From Papio anubis (taxonomy: Eukaryota > Chordata > Mammalia > Primates > Cercopithecidae), in the NCBI RefSeq assembly GCF_008728515.1, contig NC_044986.1, forward strand, positions 61,865,159 through 61,929,158: 64,000 nucleotides of DNA, given 5' to 3'. Shown in pieces: positions 46,230 through 58,943 of the stretch. The notes beneath the pieces were generated by a model. That model was not told the origin of the DNA, searched no databases, and saw nothing but the letters and a program-made list of their open reading frames with translations. The position numbers were made by a program, and so were the translations under genes. Positions within the stretch are counted from its first letter, which is position 1. Every line of letters starts with the position of its first letter.

Positions 46230-46870
46230 TTGGTGTTAAAAATTCAAAAGTTGTCAGAATATAGTTGATGGTGGAAATTGCTGGAGTCGGTTCATTGGGG
46301 GATATACAGAGTGAGAAAAGATAATTAGAGTGTATAGAATCTCAAACATCTGATGATTACTCGAAGAAAGAACAAGCAAAACAGACTGATAAGTTGTTAG
46401 AGAGGTGAAGAAAGATATTGAGATTACGCCAGCATAGAAGCCAGAGAAAGGTGGCTCAAGACTTTTTTTTAATCAAGTGGTGCTGATATCTAGTAAAAGT
46501 TGTCTTACGATTATTTTTCAATAGAAGCTTTTAGGAGAATAATTAGATTTGGAGCCAAAGAGGTGTGTTGAGAAAACAGCGGAGGTGAGAAACTGAAGAC
46601 AATGAATAAATGAACCATTAAATATTTCAAAGAGTTTCTAAAGAAGAAGAAACAGATAAGGCAGTAAAAGATGTATTAAAAATATGTGAGATAGAAATTT
46701 TTTTAAAACATGGATTTTACTTGAGTCTGCACAAATGCTGCGTAAATTAATGTGTAGAGGGAAGAAGATGGGGGAATAGAAAGAAGAAAGAGAAAACTGA
46801 AATTAGGGAAACATTCCAGAACATAGGAAGAACTAGTGTTGAGAAGACAAGTGGGGGAGGGTCTTTATTT
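46230..46870. other. Purine-rich unassigned stretch, possible old repeat
   Basis: Strongly purine-rich on the + strand ('gaagaaagaacaagcaaaac', 'gtggctcaagactttttttt', 'gaagaaagagaaaactgaaa'). Its layout faintly recalls an old mammalian repeat with 'gaggaaccagcaaaggagac' type text, but I cannot assign it. Confidence 0.35.
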
Positions 46871-46879
46871 AGGAACAAA

Positions 46880-47345
46880 ATGCAAATCAGTGACTTATCT
46901 CATAACATATATGAAATTATTCCAGATCGATAAAATAATTAAATATAAATAGAAAATATATTTACATACCAAAAGAAAATATTGATAAATACTTAAATGA
47001 TTTTTTAATAAAAAAACTAGACATAATGGTTTTTAAAAGAATCAATAGATTTGACTGTATAAACTGTAATCTATAATATGTCACAAATGCCATAAACATA
47101 ATACAAAATAAGTAGTAAAATGAGAAAAAATGCTAGGTATATGAATGCTACTAATGTAATATCAGAGTAGATATTAGAATGTATCTTGTAAACAAGGGCC
47201 ACACGTGATGATAAAACCAGAAACAAATGAAAAAACAAGGTTTGTGGGAAGAAAATGAATGCCTAGAATGTAGAAAGCAATAAGAGAAAGATGTTTAGAC
47301 TTAATGAGAAAAAAAATGGGTAATCTACCAAAATAGATATTTTCT
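46880..47345 (+). pseudogene. Old L1M ORF2 C-terminal remnant, sense
   Basis: 'aaaagaatcaatagatttga', 'gactgtataaactgtaatct' and 'tgtcacaaatgccataaaca' fit the decayed ORF2 region (…aaaaGAttgATAaATTTGACTacATAAA…acaaaagacaCCATAAACAaa). No intact frame. Confidence 0.5.
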
Positions 47346-47419
47346 AAAACTCATCAGAGATGAGGTCACAGTAAAACCAGATATGTTGTTTACAAATTTC
47401 CAAGTTCATACATTTCCTA

Positions 47420-47530
47420 GTTCATGTATATACATATATATGTCTCTCTGTCTCATATATATATGTGTGTGTGTGAATACATATAACATATATATTTCTG
47501 TCTCTCTCACTTTCTGTCTATCTATATCCC
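47420..47530. repeat. Imperfect (TA)/(TG)/(TCTG) microsatellite cluster
   Basis: 'tatacatatatatgtctctc', 'atatatatgtgtgtgtgtga', 'tttctgtctctctcactttc' and 'tgtctatctatatccccatt' form a mixed simple-sequence zone of about 110 bp. Confidence 0.85.
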
Positions 47531-47853
47531 CATTATTTGCCAAGCCCATTTTTGAAAATTTTCCTACACATTAAAATTTTTTTGTGATAACAAAAGTAAT
47601 ACTTGCTGCACTTTCACAGTCATTAAAGAACGTGTGCAGATTGGCAAAAATGTATCACCCAAAGCACAGGTTGCCCACTGAGGTCAAACCAGGTTTAGTT
47701 CTTACACTATTAAACAAGTGTCCTTTGGAATTCTACTTAGTGCCATATCTATTACATTTTTATACTTTGGTGATGTCGTTGTTTAGAATGACCCACAAAC
47801 ATAGTGTTGAAGTGGAAGGCTGAGATTTGCCTAGAAGAGAATATATGTTTCTT

Positions 47854-48153
<300 letters not shown>

Positions 48154-48225
48154 GAGAATATATGTTTCTTAGATAGATAAGATTCATTCAGGTGTGACAC
48201 ATAGTGCTGTTGGCCATCAGTGCAT

Positions 48226-48447
48226 TGTCATCTCTGCCTCCCGGGTTCAAGCGATTCTCCTGCCTCAGCCTCCTGAGTACCTGGAACTGCAGGCACCTGC
48301 CACCATACCCGGCTAATTTTTGTATTTTTAGTAGAGACAGGGTTTCACCATGTTGGCCAGGCTGGTCTCGAGCTCTTGACCTTGTGATCTACCCATCTCA
48401 GCCTCCCAAAGTGCTGGGATTACAGGTGTGAGCCACCGTGACCGGCC
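48226..48447 (-). mobile_element. AluS, antisense, missing its distal right arm
   Basis: 'tctctgcctcccgggttcaa' to 'gagccaccgtgaccggcc'. Poly(T) and about 70 bp of right arm are absent at its left edge. It lies only 55 bp from the AluY TSD, in the same orientation. Confidence 0.92.
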
Positions 48448-48680
48448 AACATTATGTATTTTAAAAGATGTCTCCAAACAGAAACACACACAAAATAAGG
48501 CCATGTATGAATCAGTTGAAAATATATATAAAATCTGGTTATATGAAAATATAACCAGAGCTCTCAGGGCCCTAATCCTGTGTTTCCCTTAGGAACAATG
48601 GTTTAGTATTTGCTAATTCAGTGTTTGCAGTAACTTTATATTGCCTAACTACCATGAATAATAAAAAATGACTCTAAATA

Positions 48681-49025
48681 CAATCACGTGTCACTTAACA
48701 ATTAGGTTACTTTCTGAGAAATATGTCCTTATGCGATTTCATCACTGGGCAAATATCACAGAGTGCACTTACACAAGCCTAGATGGTATGGCCTCCTACA
48801 CACCTAGGCTATGTGGTATAACCTATTACTTCTAGGCTGCAAACCTGTACAGCATGTTACTATACTTCATACTGTAGGCAACTGTAACCAAATGATATTT
48901 GTAGTATCCAAACATATCTAAACATGGAAAACACAGAGTAGAAATAAAGTATTATAATCCTATGGGACCACTGTCATATACACTGTCCACTGTTAACTGA
49001 AACACCTTCATGTGTTGCATGACTG
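48681..49025 (+). mobile_element. Tigger-family non-autonomous DNA transposon (MER8/Tigger4-like)
   Basis: 345 bp with inverted termini 'caatcacgtgtcacttaaca' and '…catgtgttgcatgactg', flanked by TA (48679-48680 and 49026-49027). Shares 'gatggtatggcctcctacac' and 'gcaaacctgtacagcatgtt' with its relatives in this window. No coding capacity. Confidence 0.92.
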
Positions 49026-49027
49026 TA

Positions 49028-49338
49028 GGTGATTGGCAGCTAGCTAGCTAGATTAGTAGCTAGATAGATATGTTCATACATAAAATAGTGAAGATACAGG
49101 TGTTTTATTATTTTTATATCTTTTAACTTTCTATAAGGAGCTATAATATATTGACTAACATTCAACAGTTTACCTAACTTAAAAAATGTGTTTGGGATTG
49201 TGTATGTTATGCAACCACATGAATGTGTTTGGATATATGTTTTTGACTGTTATCCTTACAAAAATATTGCAATTTTTCTTTGTTCTTGAATTTCTGTTTT
49301 AGCACAAGATTATTGATGATTTCTGTTTCAGAACTGAT
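49028..49338. other. Unassigned spacer
   Basis: Contains a CTAG-rich phrase ('ggcagctagctagctagatt'). No gene. Confidence 0.45.
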
Positions 49339-49519
49339 CTGTGGTTTTCAAGGTATGTTCCCTGAACCAGGCATCAGGATCATCTAGAAAGTTGTTAGAA
49401 CATTCTCAAGCCTCACCCCAGACTTAGTAATTCGGAATTTCTGGGAGTGGGTCCCAGCAATGTATGTTTCCACAAAACTCCAGGTTATTTTGACACATGC
49501 AAAAGTTTGAGAACCACTG
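49339..49519 (+). mobile_element. MER5A, sense, near full length
   Basis: 'ctgtggttttcaaggtatgt', 'aggcatcaggatcatctaga', 'caagcctcaccccagactta', 'ggagtgggtcccagcaatgt' and 'agtttgagaaccactg' cover a hAT-Charlie MER5A from end to end (181 bp). Confidence 0.92.
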
Positions 49520-51397
49520 GTAGGAATCACTGAATTGGCCACACAGATATCTGGCAACATTCTGTTACCACAATTTAAAAGGAGAATTGTAATTTTAGGG
49601 GAATAGTAGACTTTTGTCTATTGAATATTTAAGTCTTTTATTTGACATTATAAATAAAAATATGATGACATCCTCAGAAAATGCTAGTCATATTATCTCA
49701 ACTATATGTTTCTGAAAATCAGTTTTTTTTCTTTCTTTTATTGCAGCTAGAATTATCAGGAGATAGTTCTTTTAAAAAAATATGTAGACTCCTTTAGTCA
49801 ATAATACATAATGGCATACCATCTATACAATAATGCAACATGTCACATACACAGTACAAACCCACACCTATGTACAAGTATGAAACTTCTTATTTAGGCT
49901 ATTTGATGGGAGACATTGCCTCTGGCTAGTAATTTCTGAAATATTTATTTGTAGCAAACTTTATTTTGCTACAATAAAAATTTAAAAAGTATTATATAAG
50001 CTACTTTTCAAGGAAAAACTTATATAAACTCATTCATATAGCATGCGTTATTTTGTGAGGATCCTTGCATGTGATATGAATTCTAGTTCATTTCTATTCT
50101 ACAAACATTGCTAATAAGGGATTTAGAACAAGGAGATCAGAATAACTGTAAATGTTGAGAAAAGTGGTTCAGACACTCAAGAATACTAACAACTACAAAA
50201 TATCTTCAGATTTAAAAACAAACCTACATTTAAGAGCTTCTAATAAGAATATAATTTTAAAGTCTTGGCATTTTCCTGAAAGAACACTGATTAAAATAAA
50301 ACACATCAAAATCTGCTTAAGTACAGTGCAACTACTTTAGATAACCAACAGTGACTTATTTTTAACCAATTTTAAAACTATTTTATATGTTTTTTGCAAT
50401 TTTCATCATGACACTGGCAAATTATATGATGAAGCCAAACCTCAGCAGCTTCTTGGGCTAAAATCAATAAGCCAGGGATCTTTTGTGACTTTCTCCAGGT
50501 TTTAAAAATGTCTTATGCAGGATCATCAGCCTCAAGTCTAGACACCTCTAAAGGACTTATTTTCTTAAAATGTCTGCACACAGACCTAAGGGTAGAAAAA
50601 GACCTGGTGTAAGTAAGAGCTGTTGGAGTTAAACCAATAAAGTCTAAGGTTGCAGTAAGCATGATGATAACCTTGTCCATGTTTTGCAAGATTATTTACC
50701 TTTCTCTCATGGAATTATTTCATAGGCAAGGAAATAAAGGTTCAGTTTGCTGGTGATAAGTAGGTCACCAAGAATTTAATGAAACCAAAAGCTGAGAACT
50801 GAGGAAAGGGGAAGCTGTGTGCTGAGTTTACAGTGGAAGAAGCTGTGATTTTGCCAGTTTTAATATTTCCAATTTGAAACCAAATAATAGAAAATTTGAT
50901 ATTTACAAACGTTACCCGTGTTTCACTGTGTGATTGAGATGGCTCAGTTATTTTATTGAGTGGACCACTTCAATCCAGTTAAAGAACACTCTTCTATGGT
51001 TTTACTGCTTTAGATTATTTATCATCAGGATTTCTCAGAGCTTCAGCTCTACCTAGAATGTTTCTGGGCTTGCATTTCTATGAATCATAATTCGCACATA
51101 TTTATAATTCATAAAACCTGCCAGGAAGTGTTCTATCAAGTAAACATTTTCTGAATTTTGTTATGCATATAAAGGATAGACTCATAATATGAGTAGAAAA
51201 GAAAATTGTTATCTCCAGAAGATACCTACAGACACATTTTAATTCATTTGAAGGAAACTTGCTGTTACAGTAGAGCTAGAACAAATGGTTCAAACAAAAT
51301 TACCTACTTGCTTAGGTACAGTGCAGTAACTATTTCAGGTGACTAGGAGAACTTCAAGCAAGTTTTTGTTCTGGAAAACTCAAATGGCCAGAGAATA
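49520..51397. other. Unassigned intergenic block
   Basis: 1.9 kb without a recognised repeat or gene. A 62-codon frame at 50152-50340 lacks any family signal. This is one of the longest stretches that look single-copy in the window. Confidence 0.5.
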
Positions 51398-51741
51398 CAG
51401 TCATATATCCCACGTTGACATTACAATTGAAAATGGACAGCATGTATGACAGTGGTCCCATAAGATTCAAATACCATATTTATATGTCCCTTTTCTATGT
51501 TTAGATATGTTTACATACATAAATACTTGCAATTGTGTTACAATAGCCTGCCATATTTAGTACAGTAACATGTTCTACAGATTTGAAGCCTAGGGGCAAT
51601 AGGCTCTATTATATAGCCTAGATGTGTAGTAGGTTATGCCATCTAGGTTTGCATAAGTACACTCTGATATTTGCACAGGGATGAAATCGCCTAAGGATGC
51701 ATTTCTCAGAAAGTTTCCCATCATTAAGCAATGCATGATTG
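51398..51741 (-). mobile_element. Tigger-family non-autonomous DNA transposon, opposite orientation
   Basis: 344 bp from 'cagtcatatatcccacgttg' to 'aagcaatgcatgattg', a reverse-orientation relative of 48681-49025 ('tggtcccataagattcaaat', 'gcctaggggcaataggctct', 'ccatctaggtttgcataagt'). TA precedes it at 51396-51397; the right-hand TA has mutated to TG. Confidence 0.92.
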
Positions 51742-52069
51742 TGCAGCTTTGCTAATTAGAATGGTCCAATAAGTCAAATTGACCTAAAAACCATTAGTAA
51801 GAATATGAAGTGATGCTGCTTTCAGGAGTATTTCTTACTAACATTATAAGATTTTTAACATATTTCAGGATGATGCATAGCTCGAGCAAGTAAGAATTGT
51901 GAGAGGGGGAGGAACAAGATATGGTAACATCTTCAAAAATGAAAATATTTTATGTAATTTCTTTCCAGAATCCCTAATGTAATAGGGAATAACCTAAGTG
52001 AGCTGATTAAGCTCATTAAAAATGTTACTAGCAGTGAATGACAGATTTAAAGGGTTTACATTAATTCCT
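51742..52069. other. Unassigned spacer
   Basis: No gene or repeat recognised. Confidence 0.4.
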
Positions 52070-52736
52070 AGTTTTTTGATGTTACAAGTTGTCCTCATAT
52101 TTGCGTACCATATTTTCTTTTTCTTGTCTTAGAACACTATCAAGTTCAAGAACATTTTCATCAACACAAAAGGAAACTCCATATCCTCTAACCAGTCATT
52201 CTCCATTTCTCCCTCTCACTAGCTCCTGGAAATCACTGATTCGTTTTTGGTCTCTATCGATCAACCTATTCCAGTTATTTCATATAAATGGAGCAATATA
52301 ATATGTGATCTTTTTTGTCTGGCTACTTTCACGTAGCATGTTTTCAAGCTTCATTCATGTGTAGTATGTATGAGTACTTTATCCCTCTTTATTGCCCAAT
52401 TCCATTTTATTTTTCAATTTATCTGTTGATTCACACTTGGGATGCTTTCCACTTTCGGCAATCGGGAATAGCGCAGGCGTGAACACAGGTGAAAATTTTT
52501 GTTTGAGTACTTATTTACAGTTCTTTCGCTTATATACCCAGGAGTTGTATAGTACAGTTATATAGTAATTCTATGTTTGGCATTTGAAACTGTCAAACTA
52601 TTCTCTACAGTGGCTGTCCCATTTTACATTCCCACGAGCAATGTACAAGTCTTCCAATATCTCCATAATTTTGGTTAACATTTTAAAATTTTGGTTTAGT
52701 TTGTTATTTGGTTATATCATTGTTTACTCACTTATG

Positions 52737-53027
52737 TATTTCAGAGACAGGGTCTCTCTCTCTTATCCAGGCTGGGGTGCAGTGACACAATCATAGCTAA
52801 CTGCTGCCTTGAACTTCTAGGCTCAAGCAATCCTCCAGCTTCAGTCTCCCCGATAGCTAAGACTACGGGCATGCACCCCACCATGCCCAGCTAACTGTTT
52901 AATTTTTTGTAGAACTAGGTTTTCTCTATGTTGTCCAGGCTGGTTTCAATATCCCAACCTCAAGTGATCCTCTCACCTTGGTCTCCCAAAGTTTTGAGAT
53001 TACAAGCATGAGCCACTGCACCTGGCC
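52737..53027 (-). mobile_element. AluJ, antisense, inside L1M
   Basis: 'cagagacagggtctctctct', 'cagtgacacaatcatagcta', 'gagccactgcacctggcc'. J-type divergence. Confidence 0.9.
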
Positions 53028-53737
53028 TATTTTCTTTTATTATAGTCATCTGTACCAGTGTGAACTGATATCCCATTGTGGTGTTGACTTGTAGTTCCCT
53101 GACTAATAATATTGAGCATCTTTTCAAGTACTTGTTTTCAACTTTTAAATATTCTTTGGAGAAAGCTTTATTCAGATTCTTTGTTCATTTTAAATTCTGA
53201 TTGCTTTTGTTGTTCTTGAGTTTAAGAGTTCTGCTTATATTGTGAGTTCTAATCCCTTATCAGATATATAATTTGCAAATACATTCTTCCATTCTGTAGG
53301 TTGTTGTTTCACTTTGTTTATAGTTTTCTTTGATGCACTAAAAAGTGTAATTTTCATAAAGCTCAACATATCTCTTTTTTTTCTCACTTGTGTTTTTTAT
53401 GTCATTTATAGAAATCATCGTCAAGTCCTGTTTATGAAGATTCACCCATGTCTGCTTCTAAAAATTGGAGGATTTTAGCTCTTATATTTGCCCCTTAGAT
53501 TAATTGTGGTTGCTTTTTGTATGTGAATCGAAGTAAGTCTAACTTCATTCTTTTGCATGTTGATACCTATTTGTTCCAACACCATTTGTTGAAAAGACAA
53601 TTACCTCCCCATTGAATTATCTTGGCAACCTTGACAGAAATTATTGTAGATATATGGGTTTATTTCTGCATACTAAATTATATATATCAATATATGCAAT
53701 TTTTATGCTAATATCAAACATGATTATTGTAGCTTTT

Positions 53738-53877
53738 TTATTTTTATTTTTCAAAACTATTTAGAGGTGGGGTCTTGCTATGTTGCCCAGGCTGGTTTCA
53801 GATGCCTGGGCTCAAGCAACCCTCTTGCCTCAGCATTCCAAAGTACTGGAATTACAGGTGCGAGCCACCACATCTGG
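53738..53877 (-). mobile_element. Free left Alu monomer (FLAM-like), antisense, with TSD
   Basis: 'agaggtggggtcttgctatg' to 'gcgagccaccacatctgg', one Alu left arm only. Flanked by 'tgattattgtagcttt' (53721-53736) and 'tgattattgtaacttt' (53878-53893), a 16-bp duplication with one mismatch, within L1M. A monomer with its own TSD indicates an independent insertion rather than a broken dimer. Confidence 0.88.
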
Positions 53878-54300
53878 TGATTATTGTAACTTTACAGGAA
53901 GTTTTGAAATTAGGAAGTGTGAGTTTTCCAACATCATTCTTTTTCAAGTTAGTTTTGGCTATTTGGAGAAAGAAGTTGTTGGAATTTTGATGAAGGATGA
54001 ATTGAATGTGTAGCTAGCTTTTAGTAGTATTGACTTCTTTTAAATATTCACCTTACGATCCATGAACACATAATAGCTTTCCATTTATTTGGGTCTTATT
54101 TCACTTCTTCTAAAATATTTTGTAGTTTTGAACATACATATCTTGTACCACCACAGTTATATTTATTCCCAAGTATTTTACTCTGGTGTTATTCTAAATG
54201 AACTGTTTTCTTTCTTTATAAATGTGTGGAAATATAACTAGATTTTGCATGTTAATCTAGTATTATAAATCTTTGCTAAATTATTCACTTAGCTATAATA

Positions 54301-54333
54301 GTTTTTTTTTTTTTTTGTTTTTTTTTTTTTTTA
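54301..54333. repeat. Poly(T) tract
   Basis: Two T-runs separated by a single G within the antisense L1M. Nearby 'tttacttatttatttattta' (about 54425-54446) is an AAAT-type repeat. Confidence 0.9.
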
Positions 54334-55240
54334 TGGCTCCTTTAGGATTTTCTATAGATAAGAGCATGTCTTCTTCCAATAGAGGAATTTTATTTCTTCT
54401 TTTCCAGTATGAATCCTTTTTGTTTATTTACTTATTTATTTATTTATTGTTTGCCTAATTTCTCTGGCTAGAACCTTCAGTACAACATTGAGCAACAGTA
54501 AAGAAAGTGAGATGCTTCTCTTATTCCTGATGATAGTGAGACTTTCACCATTGAATATAATGTTAGCTTTGACTTATTCATAAATACTCATCATTTTGCA
54601 GAAAAGTCTCTTTTTCCACATTTTTCAGTGTTTTTTAATCATAAAAGGAAGTTTATCAAATACTTTTTCTATGTCAATTGGGACAATTATGTGATTTTTT
54701 TTTTTTTTCACTCTGTTAATACGATGTATAACATTGATTGATTTTCATATGTTTAACCACTCTTGCGTTCCTGGACAAACCTCATTTTTTCATGGTGAAC
54801 AATTCTCTAAATATGCTATGGATGTAGTTTGCTAGTGTTATGTTGAAGATTTTTGCATCTATCTTCATAAAGGATATTGGTCTATTGTTTTCTTTCTTTT
54901 GTGGTATCTTTGTCTGACAGTGTTATCAGTAATACTGATCTTATAGAATGAGTCAGGAAATGCTTTTACTTTTTTTTTTATTTGTTGGAAGAATTTGAAA
55001 AGCATTGATGTTAAATCTTTTAAATATCTCCAGTATAATTCACTAGTGAAACAATCTGGCTGATTTCTTTGTAGGGAGGTTTTTTATTAATAAATTGTTC
55101 TCTTTACTCTTTGTAAGTCTACTTAGATTTCCAATTTACTTGTGAAGTAGTTTTGAAAATTTGTATGTCATCAGGAATTTGTCCATTTTGTCTAGTTTTT
55201 CTAATTTGTTGCCATACAATTATTCATTGTATTCTCTCAG

Positions 55241-55431
55241 GAAGGGGAACATCACACACTGGGGCCTATCACGGGGAGAGGGGAGGGGGGAGGGATTGCA
55301 TTGAGAGTTATACCTGATGTATATGACTAGTTGATGGGTGCAGCACGCCAACATGGCACAGGTATACATATGTAACAAACCTGCACGTTATCCACATGTA
55401 CCCTAGAACTTAAAGTATAATAAAAAAAAAA
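55241..55431 (+). mobile_element. Short L1PA 3' tail insertion, sense, inside L1M
   Basis: 'gaaggggaacatcacacact', 'gatgggtgcagcacgccaac', 'gcacaggtatacatatgtaa', 'gtaccctagaacttaaagta' plus a short A tail. This is the last 190 bp of a primate L1PA, opposite in strand to the host L1M. A possible 5-bp 'attct' flank only. Confidence 0.93.
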
Positions 55432-55790
55432 TTCTTTTTATTTTTGTAAATGTAGCAATAACGTTTTCTTTTTCATTTTTGTTTTACTTATTAGTGTCTT
55501 ATTTGTAGCCAGTCTAGCTAAATGTTTGTCAAATTTATTGATCTTTCCAAAGTACTAGCTTTCAGTTTTTTTATCTCTGTTGTTTTCTGATGCTTTAGTT
55601 TACTTATCTCCATTCTAATCTTTATTGTATCTTTTGTTCTGCTAGTTTTGGGTTGAGTTTGTTTGTTTGCTTTTTAGTTCTTTAAAATATAGAGTTAGGG
55701 TATTTATCTGCCATTTTTTTAAAAAAATGAATACATTTACAGCTATATACTATACTCTGAGCACTTCTCAGAGGAATTAAGTAATGGTGT

Positions 55791-57081
55791 AGGGAAAATC
55801 TTCAATAATTTTATCATTAAATTTCAAACTTTTATTGAACCTCTTTTCAAGGACTGGGGACTTCACATGCATTTCTTTGCTTTTTCATTTTTTGACTCTT
55901 CTCCTAACCTTAGGTGAGATAGGAAGGTTAGAGCTGGGTAATTTTAATGCCAGTTATCTCTGTGGTCCTGACTCCATATTATGTAACTTCAAAGGAGTCT
56001 TATGATTTGCACATGTCTGTCATTAAACTGACTCCCAGTTTACTTCTTGCTCTAGTCTGAGTTCCCTGAATCTCAGCTGATAGATGTAAGGCAGACAGAA
56101 GATCATCCAGAGAAGTGTCAAAAAAAATTGGGAAAGAGAACTTCAGAAAATAAGAAACATTAAAAGTGCCAAATATAATGGAAACATAAAGAAAATCATA
56201 TTCTAATGGCTTGGTCACTGGCATGCACATATATAAAAAGAATGTTTTTGAGGCCTTTCAAGAGAGTGTAGTGTTAGATACACAGAAAGTGTTCTTACTG
56301 CTATTTAGTTTGATGAAATAAATGTGTCTTTTTTTAAAAAAAAAAAAAGTTAGATTTGAAGAAATTAGTAGTCTCCACTTTTAGGCGTGAACATTTCCAC
56401 AATATTCACTAATTTATCTCTCGTTTCCTCTAAAGTAAAAGAATGAAAAGAAAAACAATGTTTTAAAAAAGCAAATCAAATAGAGAGTAGACAAATAATC
56501 CATCATAATTCAAACTAAATGATTGTCATTTCTTCCATTTAAAAAAAGTTACCAGAAAGTCTTTTGAAAGATAGTATCCTTACATTGAAAAATGATTGTG
56601 TTCATTCTTTTTCAAATGTAGCATCAGTTCAATTGAAAATATGCTATGAAATGCTGTGTAAACACAGTCAGAATGTATTTAAAATTTTTTTCAATACCAA
56701 TGTTTAAGAATATTAAATTACACTTCCTACTAGGATTGGCACATTTCAAAATCTTTACAGGTGCCTATAAATGTGATCTCATGCATATACTTTTTGTTGT
56801 CATTAATTGAAAAGTTAGTGGTACAGGTAATTTTAGAAAACACCATGATCTATTATAAGTTTTAATGTGTACAGCCCTCATTTAACCTTTGTGTTCATAT
56901 ACTGACTGGATTCAAACTCAAATAACAATGAAATTCCTTAATTCTAGGATGTAAAAAGAAGCAAATTCTGCAGCTATTTCCCTAAGGATGCCAGGGTGAC
57001 AGAGAAGATACGTTATAATTGACATTAATTGGCGCTCCTGATTTCTGTGTTATATATTTATACTAATGTGTGCAGGATAGC
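55791..57081. other. Unassigned intergenic sequence
   Basis: 1.3 kb without a recognised gene or repeat. Poly(A) of about 14 at 56335-56348. The 76-codon antisense frame 56000-56230 is unsupported. Confidence 0.5.
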
Positions 57082-57434
57082 TGGAGAGTCTGTTTTCACG
57101 CTGCTGATAAGACATACCCGAGACTGGGAAGAAAAAGACATTCAATTGGACTTATAGTTCCACATGGCTGGGGAGGCCTCAGAATCATGGTGGGAGCTTA
57201 AAGGCACTTCTTACATGGCAGCAGCAAGAGAAAAATGAGGAAGATGGAAAAGCGGAAACCCCTGATAAAACCATGAGATTTCATAAGATTTATTCACTGA
57301 CACGAGAGCAGCGTGGGGGAAACCGCCCCCATGATTCAAATTATCTCCCACTGAGTCGCTCTCACAATGCATGGGAATTATGGAAGTACAATTCAAGATG
57401 AGATATTGGTGGGACACAGAGCCAAACCATATCA
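57082..57434 (-). mobile_element. THE1 3' LTR
   Basis: 353 bp beginning 'tggagagtctgttttcacgc' and ending 'agagccaaaccatatca' (plus strand). Because the element is antisense this left copy is its 3' LTR. It differs from the other LTR at many sites, including the altered outer end where 'tgtattag' became 'tggagag'. Confidence 0.93.
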
Positions 57435-58943
57435 TTCCACCCCTGGCCCTTCCAAAATCTCATGTCCTCACATATCAAAATCAATCATGCCTTTCCAACA
57501 GTCCCCCAAAGTCTTAACTCCTTTCATCTTTAACCCAAAAGTCAACAGTTTAAAGTTTCATCTGAGACGAGGCAAATCCCTTTCACCTATGAGCCTGTAA
57601 AATCAAAAGCAAGCTAGTTACTTCCCAGATACGATGGGGGTACAGGTACTGGGTAAATACCTCTGTTCTAAATGAGAGAAATTGACCAAAACAAAGGGGT
57701 TACAGGGCCCATGCAAGCCTGAAATCCAGCAAGACATTCACATTTCAGAGCTCCAAAATGATCTCTTTGATTCCAGGTCTCACATCCAGGTCACAATGGG
57801 TGTGTGTAAGAGGTGGGTTCCCACGCTCTTGCGTAGCTCTGCACCTGTGGCTTTGCAGGATACAGCCTCCCTCCCAACTGCTTGCACGGGCTGGCATTGA
57901 GTGTCTGCAGCTTTTCCAAGCGCATGGTGCAAGCTGTCTGTGGATCTGCCATTCTGGGGTCTGGAGGTTGGTGGCCCTCTTCTCACAGCTCCACTAGGCA
58001 GTGCCCCAGTACAGACTCTGTGTGGAGGTTCCAACCCTACGTTTCCCTTCCACATTCCCCTAGCAGAGGTTCTCCATGAGGGCCCCGCCCCTGTAGCAAA
58101 CTTCCCTGGGGCATCCAGGTGTTTCCATACATCTTCTGAAATCTCTGCGGAGGTTCCCAAACCTCAATTCTTGACCTGTGCACCCACAGGCTCATCACCA
58201 CGTGGAAGCTGCCAAGACCTGGGGCTTCCACCATCTGAAGCCACAGCCCGGGCTCTACGTTGGCCCCTTTCAGCCACAGCTGGAGTGGCCAGGACACAGG
58301 GCACAAAGTCCCTAGGCTGCACATAGCCTGGGACCCTGGGCCTGGCCCACAAAACCACTTTTTCCTCCCAGGCCTGTGGGCCTATGATGGGAGGGGCTGC
58401 CATGAAGGTCTCTGACATGGCCTGGAGACATTTTCCCCATGGTTTTGGGTATTAATATTAGACTCCTTGCTACTTACGCAAATTTCTGCAGCTGGCTGGA
58501 ATTTCTCCTCAAAAAATTGGTTTTCCTTTTCTACTGCATCATCAGGCTGCAAATTTTCTGAACTTTTATGAACTGTTTCCCTTTTAAAATGGAACGCTTT
58601 TAACAGTACCCGAGTTACCTTTTGAATGTTTTTTGCTGCTTAGAAATGTCTTCCACCAGATACCCTAAATCATCTCTCTCAGGTTCAAACTTCCACAAAT
58701 CTCTAGGACAGGGGCAAAATGTCACCAGTCTCTTTGCTAAAACATAACAAGAGCCACTATTGCTCCAGTTCACAACAAGTTCCTTATCTCCATCTGAGAC
58801 CATCTCAGCCTGGACCTTATTGTTCATATCACTATCGGCATTTTTGTCAAAGCCATTCAACAAGTCTCTCGGAGGTTCCAAAGTTGCTTGCATGTTTTCA
58901 GATATCCTTTCAGCAACGCCCCACTCTAGTGGTATCAATTTAC
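57435..58943 (-). mobile_element. THE1 internal region, non-coding
   Basis: 1,509 bp of THE1 interior in antisense ('ctggcccttccaaaatctca', 'gggccccgcccctgtagcaa', 'cacgtggaagctgccaagac', 'aaaacataacaagagccact'). Relatively GC-rich for this window. Several frames of 70-141 codons occur on both strands (the longest 57901-58326, plus strand, i.e. antisense to the element); none resembles a retroviral protein and I treat them as compositional. Confidence 0.9.

Larger units (their letters stand above)
52070..55790 (-). mobile_element. Long old L1M, antisense, multiply interrupted
   Basis: 3.7 kb of antisense L1 from 3'UTR ('agaacattttcatcaacaca') into ORF2 ('tctctacagtggctgtccca', 'tggagaaagctttattcaga', 'ggattttctatagataagag', 'aaggatattggtctattgtt', 'tcaaatttattgatctttcc'). 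The reverse transcriptase part is included (about 54-55.7 kb on the minus strand) but riddled with stops. Three younger insertions split it: an AluJ, an Alu left arm and an L1PA tail. Confidence 0.88.

Noticed and set aside
57901..58326. Longest open frame in the window, 141 codons, plus strand
   Set aside because: Lies wholly inside the THE1 interior and antisense to it. No domain is visible, and GC-richer composition explains the length.
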